Below are positions 57,253 through 64,000 of a DNA stretch of 64,000 bases, one piece after another. The notes beneath the pieces are model-generated. The model worked only from the letters and a program-made list of their open reading frames with translations. It had not been told where the DNA came from and ran no database searches. Positions within the stretch are counted from its first letter, which is position 1; each line of letters starts with the position of its first letter. The position numbers were made by a program, and so were the translations under genes. Origin of the DNA: Nocardioides ochotonae (GTDB taxonomy: Bacteria; Actinomycetota; Actinomycetes; Propionibacteriales; Nocardioidaceae); NCBI RefSeq assembly GCF_011420305.2, contig NZ_CP061769.1, positions 917,001 through 981,000 on the forward strand. Reading direction: 5' to 3'.

Positions 57253-60164
57253 GCGCCGCCGGACAGGTGAGCGCCGAGCTCGGCGCCGCGATCACCCCGA
57301 TGTTCTCCCTCACCGACTTCGACTTCGGGCTCGACCGGATCGTCCTCGGACTCTTCTCCGGCCTGACCTACGGGCTGCTCGCCATCGGCCTGGTGCTGGT
57401 CTACCGCTCCAGCCGGTTCGTGAACTTCGCCCACGGCTCCGTCGGCGCGTTCGGCGCGTCGGTGCTGGCACTGCTCGTCGTCGACTGGGGCGCGCCGTAC
57501 TGGCTGTCGTTCCTGCTCGCGATCGCCGTCGCCGGCCTGCTCTCCGCGGGCATCGAGGTGCTCGTCGTACGCCGCCTGACCGGGCGACCGGCGCTGATCG
57601 GCATGATCGCCACCCTCGGGCTCTCGCAGTTCATCCTGATCATGTCGCTGGTCATCAACACCGACGGCATCAGCGGCTTCACCTTCCCGAGGCCGCCGTA
57701 CCTGCCGACGTGGGAGGTCGACTCGCTGCCGATCGGCCCGCCGTACATCGCGATGTTCATCCTCGGTCCGCTGCTGCTGTGGGGCCTGGCCGCGTTCCTG
57801 CGCCGCCACCGCCTCGGCATGGCGGTGCGTGCGGCCGCCGACGACCCCGACGCCGCCCAGCTCGAAGGCATCCCGGCGCGCCGGATGGCCACGCTGGTGT
57901 GGGGCCTGGCCGGCGGCATCGCCGCGTTCTCGGCCATCCTGGTCACCCCGACGACCTCGGGTCAGGGCCTCGACGGGCTCGGCGCCGACCTGCTGCTCAA
58001 GGGTCTCGCCGGCGCCGTGATCGGGCGGATGACCTCGATCCCGATCGCCGTGGCCGCCTCGCTCGGTATCGGCGTCTTCGAGCAGCTGCTGCTCTCCAAC
58101 CCCGACACCCGGTCGCTCGTCAACGTCGCCATCGGCCTGGTGATCGTGATCGCCCTGCTGCGCCAGCCGATCCTCGGCCGGGCCAGCAAGGAGCGCGGCG
58201 GCTGGCGCCGCGTCGTCGTGCCCCCGCTGCCCGAGGCCTACCGCAAGGTGCGCAGCATCGTGTGGCTGCCGCGGGTGCTGATGTGCATGGTCGCGATGGC
58301 GGTCTTCGGGCTGGCCTACGTCGTGTCCAACGAGACGGCGTCGATCCTGACCAGCGTCGCCGGCTACACGCTGGTCGGACTCAGCGTCGGTCTGGTGACC
58401 GGTGTGTCCGGACAGCTCTCCCTCGGCCAGTTCGCCTACGCCGGCATCGCCGCCGCTGCCTCGGCGCACGTGGTCGACGCGACCGGGAGCTTCGTGTTCG
58501 GCATCGCGGCCGGTGTCGCCTCCGCGGCGATCGCCTCGGTGCTCATCGGCATCCCGGCGATGCGGCTCAAGGGGCTCGCGCTCGCCGTGTCGACGCTCGC
58601 CTTCGCGCTGGCAACCACCTCGTGGCTGCTGCGCACCGACCTCTTCCTGGGCAACGGGCTGTCCCCGGCCAGCCCGACGGTCTTCGGCTACCCCGTGACC
58701 TACGCGGTCGACTACTACCTCTTCGCGCTGCTGATGCTCGCGATCGGCATCTGGTTCACCAACAACCTGCGCCACAGCGGCTTCGGTCGCAGCCTGCAGG
58801 CGCTGCGTGACAACGAGGAGGCCGGTCGTGCCTTCACGGTCCCGGCGCGGCTGCGCAAGTTCCAGCTGTACGCCGCCTCCGGCGTGGTCGCCGGGCTGGG
58901 CGGCGTGGTGATCGGACACGGCCAGACGTCGCTGACGGTCAACTCGTTCCCGGCCAGCGCCAGCATCGACGTGGTGGCGCTGACGGTCATCGGTGGCCTC
59001 ACCCTGACCATCGGTCCGCTCATCGGCGCGCTGATCATCGTGGGCCTGCCCGCGATCGTCACGCTGTCGACCGTCGGCCAGGCGGCGCTCGCGATCAGCT
59101 GGCTGCTCGTCGTCATCCTGCTGCCCGACGGGCTGGGCGGGGTGCTGATCAACGTCCGCGACCGCATCTACGACGCGCTCGCCCGGCGTGCGGGCATCGA
59201 CGTCGAGCTGGCCCGCCACGGGCCCGGCGAGCCGTCCACCTCCCCGCTCCAGGGGACGATGCGGCTCGAGGGCCTCGTCGAGCGTCCCGGGCCTGCCTCC
59301 GACGGTCCCGTCGACGGCCTGGCGCCGGTGCTCACCGTCGAAGGCCTGTCCAAGCGCTTCGGCGGCGTCGTCGCCGTCGACCACGCCGACTTCGAGGTCG
59401 CGCCGGGGGAGATCCTCGGTGTGATCGGACCGAACGGCGCGGGCAAGACCACCTGCTTCGAGATGGTCGCAGGCTTCACCCGCCCGGACACCGGCCGGGT
59501 GATCTACGACGGCATCGATGTCACCCGCGCGACTCCCGAGCAGCGCGCCACCCAGGGCCTGGTGCGGTCCTTCCAGGACGCCGCGCTCTTCCCGACGCTC
59601 ACGGTGCGCGAGACCCTGATGATCGCCCAGGAGCGCACCGACCCGACCGGCCTGTGGACCGCCTCGATCGGTGTACGCACCGGCGAGCGGGCCAAGCGCG
59701 CCGCGGCCGAGGAGCTGATGGAGCGCACCGGCCTGACGCCGTACGCGAACCGGATGATCTCCGAGCTCTCGACCGGCACCCGCCGGGTGGTCGAGCTGAC
59801 CGCTCTGCTGGCGCTGGAGCCGAAGGTGCTGCTGCTCGACGAGCCGTCCGCCGGCATCGCGCAGAGCGAGAGCGACGCGCTCGGCGACCTGCTGCTCAGC
59901 ATCCGCCGCGAGCTCGGCACCACGATGGTCGTCATCGAGCACGACCTTCCCCTCCTCTCGCGACTGTGCGACCGCATGATCGCGATGAACCTCGGCCGGG
60001 TGGTGGCCACCGGCACCCCCGACGAGGTCCGCAACGACCCGGCGGTCGTCCGCTCCTACCTGGGCAGCGAGCAGGCCGCGATCCACCGTTCCGGCGCCCA
60101 CACGGCACCGGTCCCGGTGGTCACCGATCCGGCCCTCACCCGGGCCCAGCCGGTGGCCCCATGA
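57249..60164 (+). CDS. fused LivH-LivM-LivG importer subunit
   Basis: 971 residues joining three normally separate subunits. Residues about 1-320 are a LivH-like permease (YGLLAIGLVLVYRSSRFVNFAHG), about 345-640 a LivM-like permease (GLVTGVSGQLSLGQFAYAGIAAA, ALRDNEEAGRAF), and about 700-950 a LivG-like ATPase (Walker A GPNGAGKTT, Walker B VLLLDEPSAGIAQ, H loop IEHDLPLL). The signature reads LSTGTRRVV in place of LSGGQ. With the LivF-like protein and the lipoprotein it forms a complete importer. The cargo is unknown but is likely to be a pathway substrate or intermediate. Confidence 0.92.
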   Translation: MSAAGQVSAELGAAITPMFSLTDFDFGLDRIVLGLFSGLTYGLLAIGLVLVYRSSRFVNFAHGSVGAFGASVLALLVVDWGAPYWLSFLLAIAVAGLLSAGIEVLVVRRLTGRPALIGMIATLGLSQFILIMSLVINTDGISGFTFPRPPYLPTWEVDSLPIGPPYIAMFILGPLLLWGLAAFLRRHRLGMAVRAAADDPDAAQLEGIPARRMATLVWGLAGGIAAFSAILVTPTTSGQGLDGLGADLLLKGLAGAVIGRMTSIPIAVAASLGIGVFEQLLLSNPDTRSLVNVAIGLVIVIALLRQPILGRASKERGGWRRVVVPPLPEAYRKVRSIVWLPRVLMCMVAMAVFGLAYVVSNETASILTSVAGYTLVGLSVGLVTGVSGQLSLGQFAYAGIAAAASAHVVDATGSFVFGIAAGVASAAIASVLIGIPAMRLKGLALAVSTLAFALATTSWLLRTDLFLGNGLSPASPTVFGYPVTYAVDYYLFALLMLAIGIWFTNNLRHSGFGRSLQALRDNEEAGRAFTVPARLRKFQLYAASGVVAGLGGVVIGHGQTSLTVNSFPASASIDVVALTVIGGLTLTIGPLIGALIIVGLPAIVTLSTVGQAALAISWLLVVILLPDGLGGVLINVRDRIYDALARRAGIDVELARHGPGEPSTSPLQGTMRLEGLVERPGPASDGPVDGLAPVLTVEGLSKRFGGVVAVDHADFEVAPGEILGVIGPNGAGKTTCFEMVAGFTRPDTGRVIYDGIDVTRATPEQRATQGLVRSFQDAALFPTLTVRETLMIAQERTDPTGLWTASIGVRTGERAKRAAAEELMERTGLTPYANRMISELSTGTRRVVELTALLALEPKVLLLDEPSAGIAQSESDALGDLLLSIRRELGTTMVVIEHDLPLLSRLCDRMIAMNLGRVVATGTPDEVRNDPAVVRSYLGSEQAAIHRSGAHTAPVPVVTDPALTRAQPVAP

Positions 60165-60234
60165 CCTGGAACCTCCCCGCGCACGAACCCGTTCAGCCGC
60201 ACCCGCTGTCCGCACCCCGATCGAGGAGCCTTAC

Positions 60235-60879
60235 GTGAAGAGAATGCCGACGATGCTGGCCAAGCTGGCCGCAGGCGCCGCGGCGATGATGCTCGTCACC
60301 ATCGTCAACGCCCCCCCGAGCTTCGCCGCACCGACACTGGAGGTCAGTCAGCTCGAGGGCCTGACCGACGGTCAGGTGCTGACCGTCAGCGGCGAGGGCT
60401 ACGAGCCCGGCCTGTCCGAGATCGCGGTCGGGCAGTGCGTCGAGGGCTACTCGGGCCCGGGCGACTGCAACCTCCCGCTCGGCGCCACGTTCCGCACCGC
60501 GGACGCGAACGGCTCGATCGGTGAGTTCACCGTCACCGTCAACGAGAAGTTCGGCGACCACGACTGCACGGTCGTGCAGTGCTACTTCGCCTCCGGCCCG
60601 ATCCCGGGCAAGGTCGACGAGGCGACCTACAAGGCGAACGTCGTCGAGCACAAGATCAGCTTCGGTGCGCCCGCCGCCACGGAGCCGGTCGAGGAGCCGG
60701 AGACGGCCCCCGCGGCCACCACGCCCACGACGCCCACCACCGGGAACGAGGCGCTGCCCAAGACCGGTGGCGGCGACTCCATGCCCGTCGTGCTGCTCTC
60801 CGGCTCCGCGCTGCTGCTCCTCGGCCTCGGCGTGATCGTGGCCTTCCCGGGCCGCGGCCGGACCGGGGTCGCGCAGTGA
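60235..60879 (+). CDS. cell-wall-anchored neocarzinostatin-like protein
   Basis: 214 residues. Signal peptide (1-32), a beta domain (33-145), a Thr/Pro spacer and an LPKTG sorting signal at 174-178 with a hydrophobic helix and basic end. The domain resembles the neocarzinostatin family (GLTDGQVLTVSG at 42-53, AVGQC, ADANGS, and ISFG), and the four Cys are spaced C68-C78 and C111-C116, the same 10- and 5-residue loops as the two disulfides of neocarzinostatin (37-47, 88-93). The family binds bulky aromatic chromophores in a hydrophobic cleft. Here a surface trap for a pigment is inferred. GTG start; GAGGAG upstream. Confidence 0.8.
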   Translation: MKRMPTMLAKLAAGAAAMMLVTIVNAPPSFAAPTLEVSQLEGLTDGQVLTVSGEGYEPGLSEIAVGQCVEGYSGPGDCNLPLGATFRTADANGSIGEFTVTVNEKFGDHDCTVVQCYFASGPIPGKVDEATYKANVVEHKISFGAPAATEPVEEPETAPAATTPTTPTTGNEALPKTGGGDSMPVVLLSGSALLLLGLGVIVAFPGRGRTGVAQ

Positions 60880-62183
60880 CCGCCGCGTCGTGGCAGCGCC
60901 CGGTCGCGGCGTTCTTCGCGGCCACCGGCCTGGCGCTCGTCTCGCTGCCGGCGCTGGGGGGCCCGAGCGCCTCGGCGTCCCAGCCGACCGGCACGCCGGC
61001 GACCGGCACGGTCAACCTCACCTGCGAGATGCCGGACTTCAAGCGGTCCTTCGGCTACGTCGCCGAGGTCTCGGTCGCGGGCTACCGGGCCGAGGGGAGC
61101 GGCGACCTCGAGTTGATCGCGTCGTTCAGCGACCTGCCCGGTAAGGACAGCACCGGCAAGGAGTTGGTTCCGCTCGCGATCGACGTGGCGAAGGCGCCCT
61201 ACAAGGGCGAGGTGCGGCTGACGGTGGCCGGCACGGCAGCGGCTCTCCAGGCGGGCGGGACCGTGGCGGTCAAGGGCGGCGAGCCGATCGCCGTCCCTGA
61301 CGCGCGCGGCAAGCTGACCACCCCCGACGTCGACGCCGTCGCCGTCGCGATCACCGGCTTCGACTTCGAGGCCTCGGGTGTCGGCGGCACCTGCAAGGTC
61401 GACAGCGGCGGTGCGCTCAGCCCGCTCACGGCCCAGGACGGCGCGGCTCCGACGCCCAGCCCGACCCCGACTCCGACCCCGACTCCGACCCCGACCCCCA
61501 CGCCGACGCCGACGCCGACGAAGGACCCGGGTGGTGTGAAGGGCAAGCCGGCCTCCGGCACCGTCGACTTCGACTGCCTGCTGGAGGAGTTCGACTCCGA
61601 CTTCACGTACGCCGCGAAGATCAGCGTCGCGGGTGCACGGGCTGCCGAGGGTGACACCGAGGTCAAGCTGGCCGCGTCGATGAGCAAGATGCCCGGTATC
61701 GCGCCGGTGCCGATCGAGGGGGTCGGGATGCGGGTCGAGCTCGACCTGGAGGTCGACGGCGAGGCGACCACGCTGACGGGCGAGAACACCCTGACGCTGG
61801 CGAAGAACGAGGAGATCCCGATGCCCTCGATGGCCGGCACGGTCGAGACCGACGCGGTGGACGCGGAGGTCAAGGTCCTCGGCGCGGACATCGTGACCGA
61901 CGAGGTCAGCGGCTTGACGATCACCATCGGGTGCACGGCGGCGAAGTCCCTGGGCAAGATGACGATCGGCGTCGGCGAGCTCGAGGAGCCGGAGGACCGC
62001 GACGACGGCGACGACGGCGGCGCGGGCGGCGGCACCACCACGACCACGTCGAGTTCCACGCTGCCGCAGACCGGCGGCGGCGACTCGCTGCCCGTCATGG
62101 CGCTGTGGGCGACGGGCCTGACCCTGCTGGGCGCGGCCGCGCTCCTGCTGGTGCCCGGCGTACGACGCAAGGTCGAGGGCTGA
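60876..62183 (+). CDS. LPXTG cell-wall protein with two repeated beta domains
   Basis: 435 residues. Signal peptide (1-36), a first module (about 43-175, TGTVNLTCEMPDF to GGTCKV), a TP repeat linker (about 183-206), a second module (about 212-345, SGTVDFDCLLEEF to TIGCTAAKS), and an LPQTG sorting signal at 396-400 with a hydrophobic helix. Both modules contain two Cys and share spacing, so they are duplicates. They resemble the DUF6801-type extracellular domains of actinobacteria. GTG overlaps the previous gene as GTGA, so both wall proteins are made together. Sortase partner: the enzyme at 51984. Confidence 0.78.
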   Translation: MTAASWQRPVAAFFAATGLALVSLPALGGPSASASQPTGTPATGTVNLTCEMPDFKRSFGYVAEVSVAGYRAEGSGDLELIASFSDLPGKDSTGKELVPLAIDVAKAPYKGEVRLTVAGTAAALQAGGTVAVKGGEPIAVPDARGKLTTPDVDAVAVAITGFDFEASGVGGTCKVDSGGALSPLTAQDGAAPTPSPTPTPTPTPTPTPTPTPTPTKDPGGVKGKPASGTVDFDCLLEEFDSDFTYAAKISVAGARAAEGDTEVKLAASMSKMPGIAPVPIEGVGMRVELDLEVDGEATTLTGENTLTLAKNEEIPMPSMAGTVETDAVDAEVKVLGADIVTDEVSGLTITIGCTAAKSLGKMTIGVGELEEPEDRDDGDDGGAGGGTTTTTSSSTLPQTGGGDSLPVMALWATGLTLLGAAALLLVPGVRRKVEG

Positions 62184-62269
62184 GTCCCGACCTGAAGACG
62201 GCTGGCGCGGGCCTGCGGGGGCATGCGTCGGCTCGGTGGCCCTGACGTTCCAGGCGTCGGGTCACCACG

Positions 62270-62306
62270 GGGCCGGGGTGGGGTCGGAGGACCCCCACCC
62301 CGGCCC
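62270..62306. terminator. terminator after wall-protein operon
   Basis: GGGCCGGGGTGGGG pairs with CCCCACCCCGGCCC around TCGGAGGAC, followed by TTCGG. Strong 14-bp stem. Confidence 0.8.
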
Positions 62307-62323
62307 TTCGGCATGCCAGGACA

Positions 62324-62387
62324 GGTTGAATCGAGAGTTCTGACGGTCGAGTCGAGGGTTCCGACCGGTTGAGTCGAGCGATCCGTA
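62324..62387. repeat. three degenerate 21-bp direct repeats
   Basis: Units start at about 62324, 62345 and 62367, with consensus near GGTTGAGTCGAGGGTTCCGA. Copies of GCCGACTCG at 62406-62414 and 62427-62435 partly match the complement of GAGTCGAG. Role unknown. Confidence 0.5.
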
Positions 62388-62449
62388 CGCCGTGCCCTCA
62401 CTAGAGCCGACTCGGTGCACACAAGGGCCGACTCGCGGAGTACGCCGAA

Positions 62450-62485
62450 CGGCCCCGGCGGCGCGGGGTGCGCCGGCCGGGGCCG
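62450..62485. terminator. terminator after epimerase gene
   Basis: CGGCCCCGGCGGCGC pairs with GCGCCGGCCGGGGCCG with one bulged base. It follows the minus-strand gene at 62523. Confidence 0.65.
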
Positions 62486-62522
62486 CTTCGGTGCTGCTCG
62501 TGGTGTTGCGGGTGGTGCAGTG

Positions 62523-63395
62523 TCAGCTGCCGGCGGGGGCGACGAGGTCGCGGTACGCCGGGTCGAAGGAGCGGCTCGGGGTGAAGCCCGAGTCGATCAG
62601 CTTCTGCACCGAGATGGGCTTGGTCGGGCCCTCGATCTCGTTGCGGTACTCCAGCGCGGGGAGGCCCTGCTGCGCGGAGAGGGTGTCGAACAGCGTCGCG
62701 TTGGTCGGGCCGACCTCCGCGTGGGTGAGGTTGTAGACGCCCACCAGGCGCTCCTCGAGGGCGTGGACGACGGCGTCCGCGCAGTCCTCGACGTAGAGGC
62801 GGTAGAGCAGCGCGTCGCCGGAGAACGGCACCGAGCCACCGAGGTAGTCGTGCGCCATCTTCACCTTGTCGGCGATCGGCGGGTCGCCCGCGCCGAAGAT
62901 GTCGCCGCAGCGGAAGACCGAGACCCGGTCGCCCGCGGAGAGGTAGGCCTTCTCCATGAGCAGGAAGTTGGCCGGGCTCGGGTCGCCGGACTCGGTGGTC
63001 GGCGCGGTCTCGTCGACCACGTCGAGGTGGTTGGCCGCCGAGCCATAGACCGAGAGCGACGACAGCGCGACGAGGTACGGCGTACCTGGCGCCGACACGA
63101 CGTTCTCCGCGGTGTCGACGAGGATCTCCTTGTAGGTCTTGGCGCGCCCCTCGGGGGTCATCGACTGCGCGGCCGACGGGCCGGCGCTGACGACGACGGC
63201 GTCGGCCTGGGCGACGGCGGCGTGCACGGCCTCGCGGTCGTTGCCGCGCAGGATGACGGCGTTGCCGAAGCGCTCGCTGAGCCCCTCGATCTTCGCCTCG
63301 GTCGTCGTGGTGACCGTGACCTCGTGGCCCAGGGCCTTGAGCCGGTCGGCGACTGCCGAGCCGACGAAGCCCGCCCCGATGATCAGGACCTTCAT
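62523..63395 (-). CDS. NAD(P)-dependent epimerase-like extended SDR
   Basis: 290 residues. N-terminal nucleotide motif GAGFVGSAVADRL (GxGxxG), later ALSSLSVYGSA, but the YxxxK is replaced by an LLMEK segment, which is common in atypical SDRs. The later VFRCGDIFGAGDPPI is typical of extended or NmrA-like SDRs, a group that includes 8-vinyl reductases of chlorophyll synthesis. The exact function is unknown. ATGA overlap with the RCCR-like gene upstream implies joint transcription. Confidence 0.75.
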   Translation of the reverse strand: MKVLIIGAGFVGSAVADRLKALGHEVTVTTTTEAKIEGLSERFGNAVILRGNDREAVHAAVAQADAVVVSAGPSAAQSMTPEGRAKTYKEILVDTAENVVSAPGTPYLVALSSLSVYGSAANHLDVVDETAPTTESGDPSPANFLLMEKAYLSAGDRVSVFRCGDIFGAGDPPIADKVKMAHDYLGGSVPFSGDALLYRLYVEDCADAVVHALEERLVGVYNLTHAEVGPTNATLFDTLSAQQGLPALEYRNEIEGPTKPISVQKLIDSGFTPSRSFDPAYRDLVAPAGS

Positions 63396-64000
63396 GCGGT
63401 TTCCTCCATCTGCTTGAAGCCGGCGCGGACCGCGACCAGCTCATCGACCCGCTCGGCCCCGAGGAACTTCTTGGACAGCTCGTTCATGGGGTCGAGGGTG
63501 TATCCGTAGGTGCGCACCTGGTGGTCGCGGGCGCGCAGCGCGGCACGCTCCTCGACCGGGGTCGCCACCGCGTCGCGCACCCAGCCGAGCCAGGTGTCGA
63601 CACGCTCGTTGACCGTCGCGCGCAGGGTCTCCACGACGTCGGCGGTGCGCTCGGCGACGTAGGAGTGGGCGACGGGGGACAGGAAGGCGCGCATGTAGGT
63701 GCCGTGGCTGACCGACCAGGTGAACCGGTCGTCCCCGCGCAGCGCCAGGAACTTCTCGTTCTGCGGCTCGTAGTACGTCGCGAGGTAGTCCGGGTCGACC
63801 ATCAGGTCGCGGCGGGCCACGAACTCGCTGTAGAAGAAGATCTGCGGGATCGTCCCGAACACGATGATCAGGTGCGGGACGTCGATCTGCGGGCCGAGCC
63901 ACACCTGCAGGTTCATGTCGAGGATCGAGTTCTTGCGGTTGCCGATCCAGGAGTGCACCAGCCACTCCGCGGTCGGGCCGTCGTGCGACAGGTCGCCGGC
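63392..64000 (-). CDS. RCCR-like protein 2 (N-terminus beyond the window)
   Basis: The frame stays open to the right edge, so the start lies outside; 202 residues are visible. Motifs match the protein at 44513 and plant RCCR: a WLVHSWIGN segment, DVPHLIIVFG, ARRDLMVDPDYLATYY, then YMRAFLSPVAHSY. The RRDLxxxPDYLxxYY string is even nearer to plant RCCR than that of the 44513 copy. A separate copy with an epimerase-like SDR suggests a second reduction step or a different tetrapyrrole. The C-terminus is complete and overlaps the SDR gene. Confidence 0.8.
   Translation of the reverse strand, partial: AGDLSHDGPTAEWLVHSWIGNRKNSILDMNLQVWLGPQIDVPHLIIVFGTIPQIFFYSEFVARRDLMVDPDYLATYYEPQNEKFLALRGDDRFTWSVSHGTYMRAFLSPVAHSYVAERTADVVETLRATVNERVDTWLGWVRDAVATPVEERAALRARDHQVRTYGYTLDPMNELSKKFLGAERVDELVAVRAGFKQMEETA

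Larger units (their letters stand above)
62184..62522. other. 339-bp gap between convergent genes
   Basis: No gene seen. It holds a terminator hairpin for the wall-protein operon, three degenerate 21-bp direct repeats, two GCCGACTCG units and a second hairpin for the minus-strand gene. Confidence 0.7.

Noticed and set aside
57138..60215. A 1025-codon open frame on the minus strand
   Set aside because: It is a shadow of the fused Liv importer gene; the translation is rich in Arg, Asp, Gln and His with no domain, as is typical of antisense frames at high GC.
61446..61520. CCGACCCCGACT-type tandem repeat
   Set aside because: It lies inside the wall-protein gene and encodes its Thr-Pro linker, so it is a coding repeat and not an independent element.
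1..64000. Search for tRNA, rRNA, CRISPR, insertion sequences, phage or plasmid genes
   Set aside because: No cloverleaf, regular repeat-spacer array, transposase or integrase was recognised, so mobility of the locus cannot be supported from this window.
1..64000. Mg-dechelatase (STAY-GREEN type) gene to complete the plant-like route
   Set aside because: None of the proteins shows the motifs I know for that family; it may lie outside the window or not be needed if the substrate is already free of magnesium.

Overview
The window comes from a high-GC actinobacterium. GC is about 70%, GTG and TTG starts are frequent, genes often overlap as ATGA or GTGA, and Dpp/Liv-type ABC systems, IclR and GntR regulators and a class E sortase are present. 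The style suggests Nocardioidaceae (Nocardioides-like), but that is an inference from gene style only. Nearly the whole window, about 2.5 to 64 kb, reads as one catabolic locus; the first 2.4 kb look like ordinary flanking chromosome.

The most striking part is the operon at 44513-51561. In order it encodes a red chlorophyll catabolite reductase (RCCR)-like protein, a chlorophyllase-like alpha/beta hydrolase, a Rieske non-heme iron oxygenase of the general pheophorbide a oxygenase (PAO) type, a second divergent RCCR/bilin-reductase-like protein, a two-barrel lipocalin-like protein, an SDR with the active-site wording of plant chlorophyll b reductase (NYC1/NOL), a membrane protein and an Asp/Glu-racemase-superfamily enzyme. 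A third RCCR-like gene runs off the right edge (63392-64000). These are the enzyme types plants use for chlorophyll breakdown (b-reduction, ester cleavage, oxygenolytic macrocycle opening, reduction of the bilin). My central hypothesis is a bacterial locus for degrading chlorophyll or a related tetrapyrrole, with downstream catabolism of the products.

Layout. 1-2433: flanking genes. 2549-4877: acyl-CoA synthetase and a membrane protein. 5173-23324: two IclR paralogues, two VOC proteins, two Dpp-type importers (only one with a binding protein), a lipocalin-like protein, a nitrilase-fold protein without its cysteine, a FadR-type regulator and a tandem alpha/beta hydrolase. 23440-32126: cyclic amidohydrolase, MmgE/PrpD, cyclase-family hydrolase, two class III CoA-transferases, an HMG-CoA-lyase-like enzyme, an isochorismatase-fold amidase and a cupin. 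This set suits opening and funnelling of cyclic imides such as maleimides from pyrrole rings. 32391-44428: MFS carrier, tandem nitrilase, GntR regulator, then an oxidation operon (flavin reductase fusion, acyl-CoA-dehydrogenase-fold flavoprotein, two aldehyde dehydrogenases, isocitrate-lyase-family lyase, FAD monooxygenase). 51760-62183: sortase, Pro-rich surface protein, Liv-type ABC importer, and two LPXTG wall proteins, one with a neocarzinostatin-like fold, proposed to capture a hydrophobic pigment at the surface.

Regulation. Seven 13-bp palindromes of type GAAAC-N3-GTTTC lie in promoter regions from 4.9 to 28.5 kb, next to the two IclR genes. Seven AT-rich sites of type GATAT-N3-ATATM lie upstream of transcription units from 29.6 to 55.1 kb, including the GntR gene at 35700. 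The locus therefore seems to hold two adjoining regulons. No tRNA, rRNA, CRISPR array, insertion sequence or phage gene was seen.
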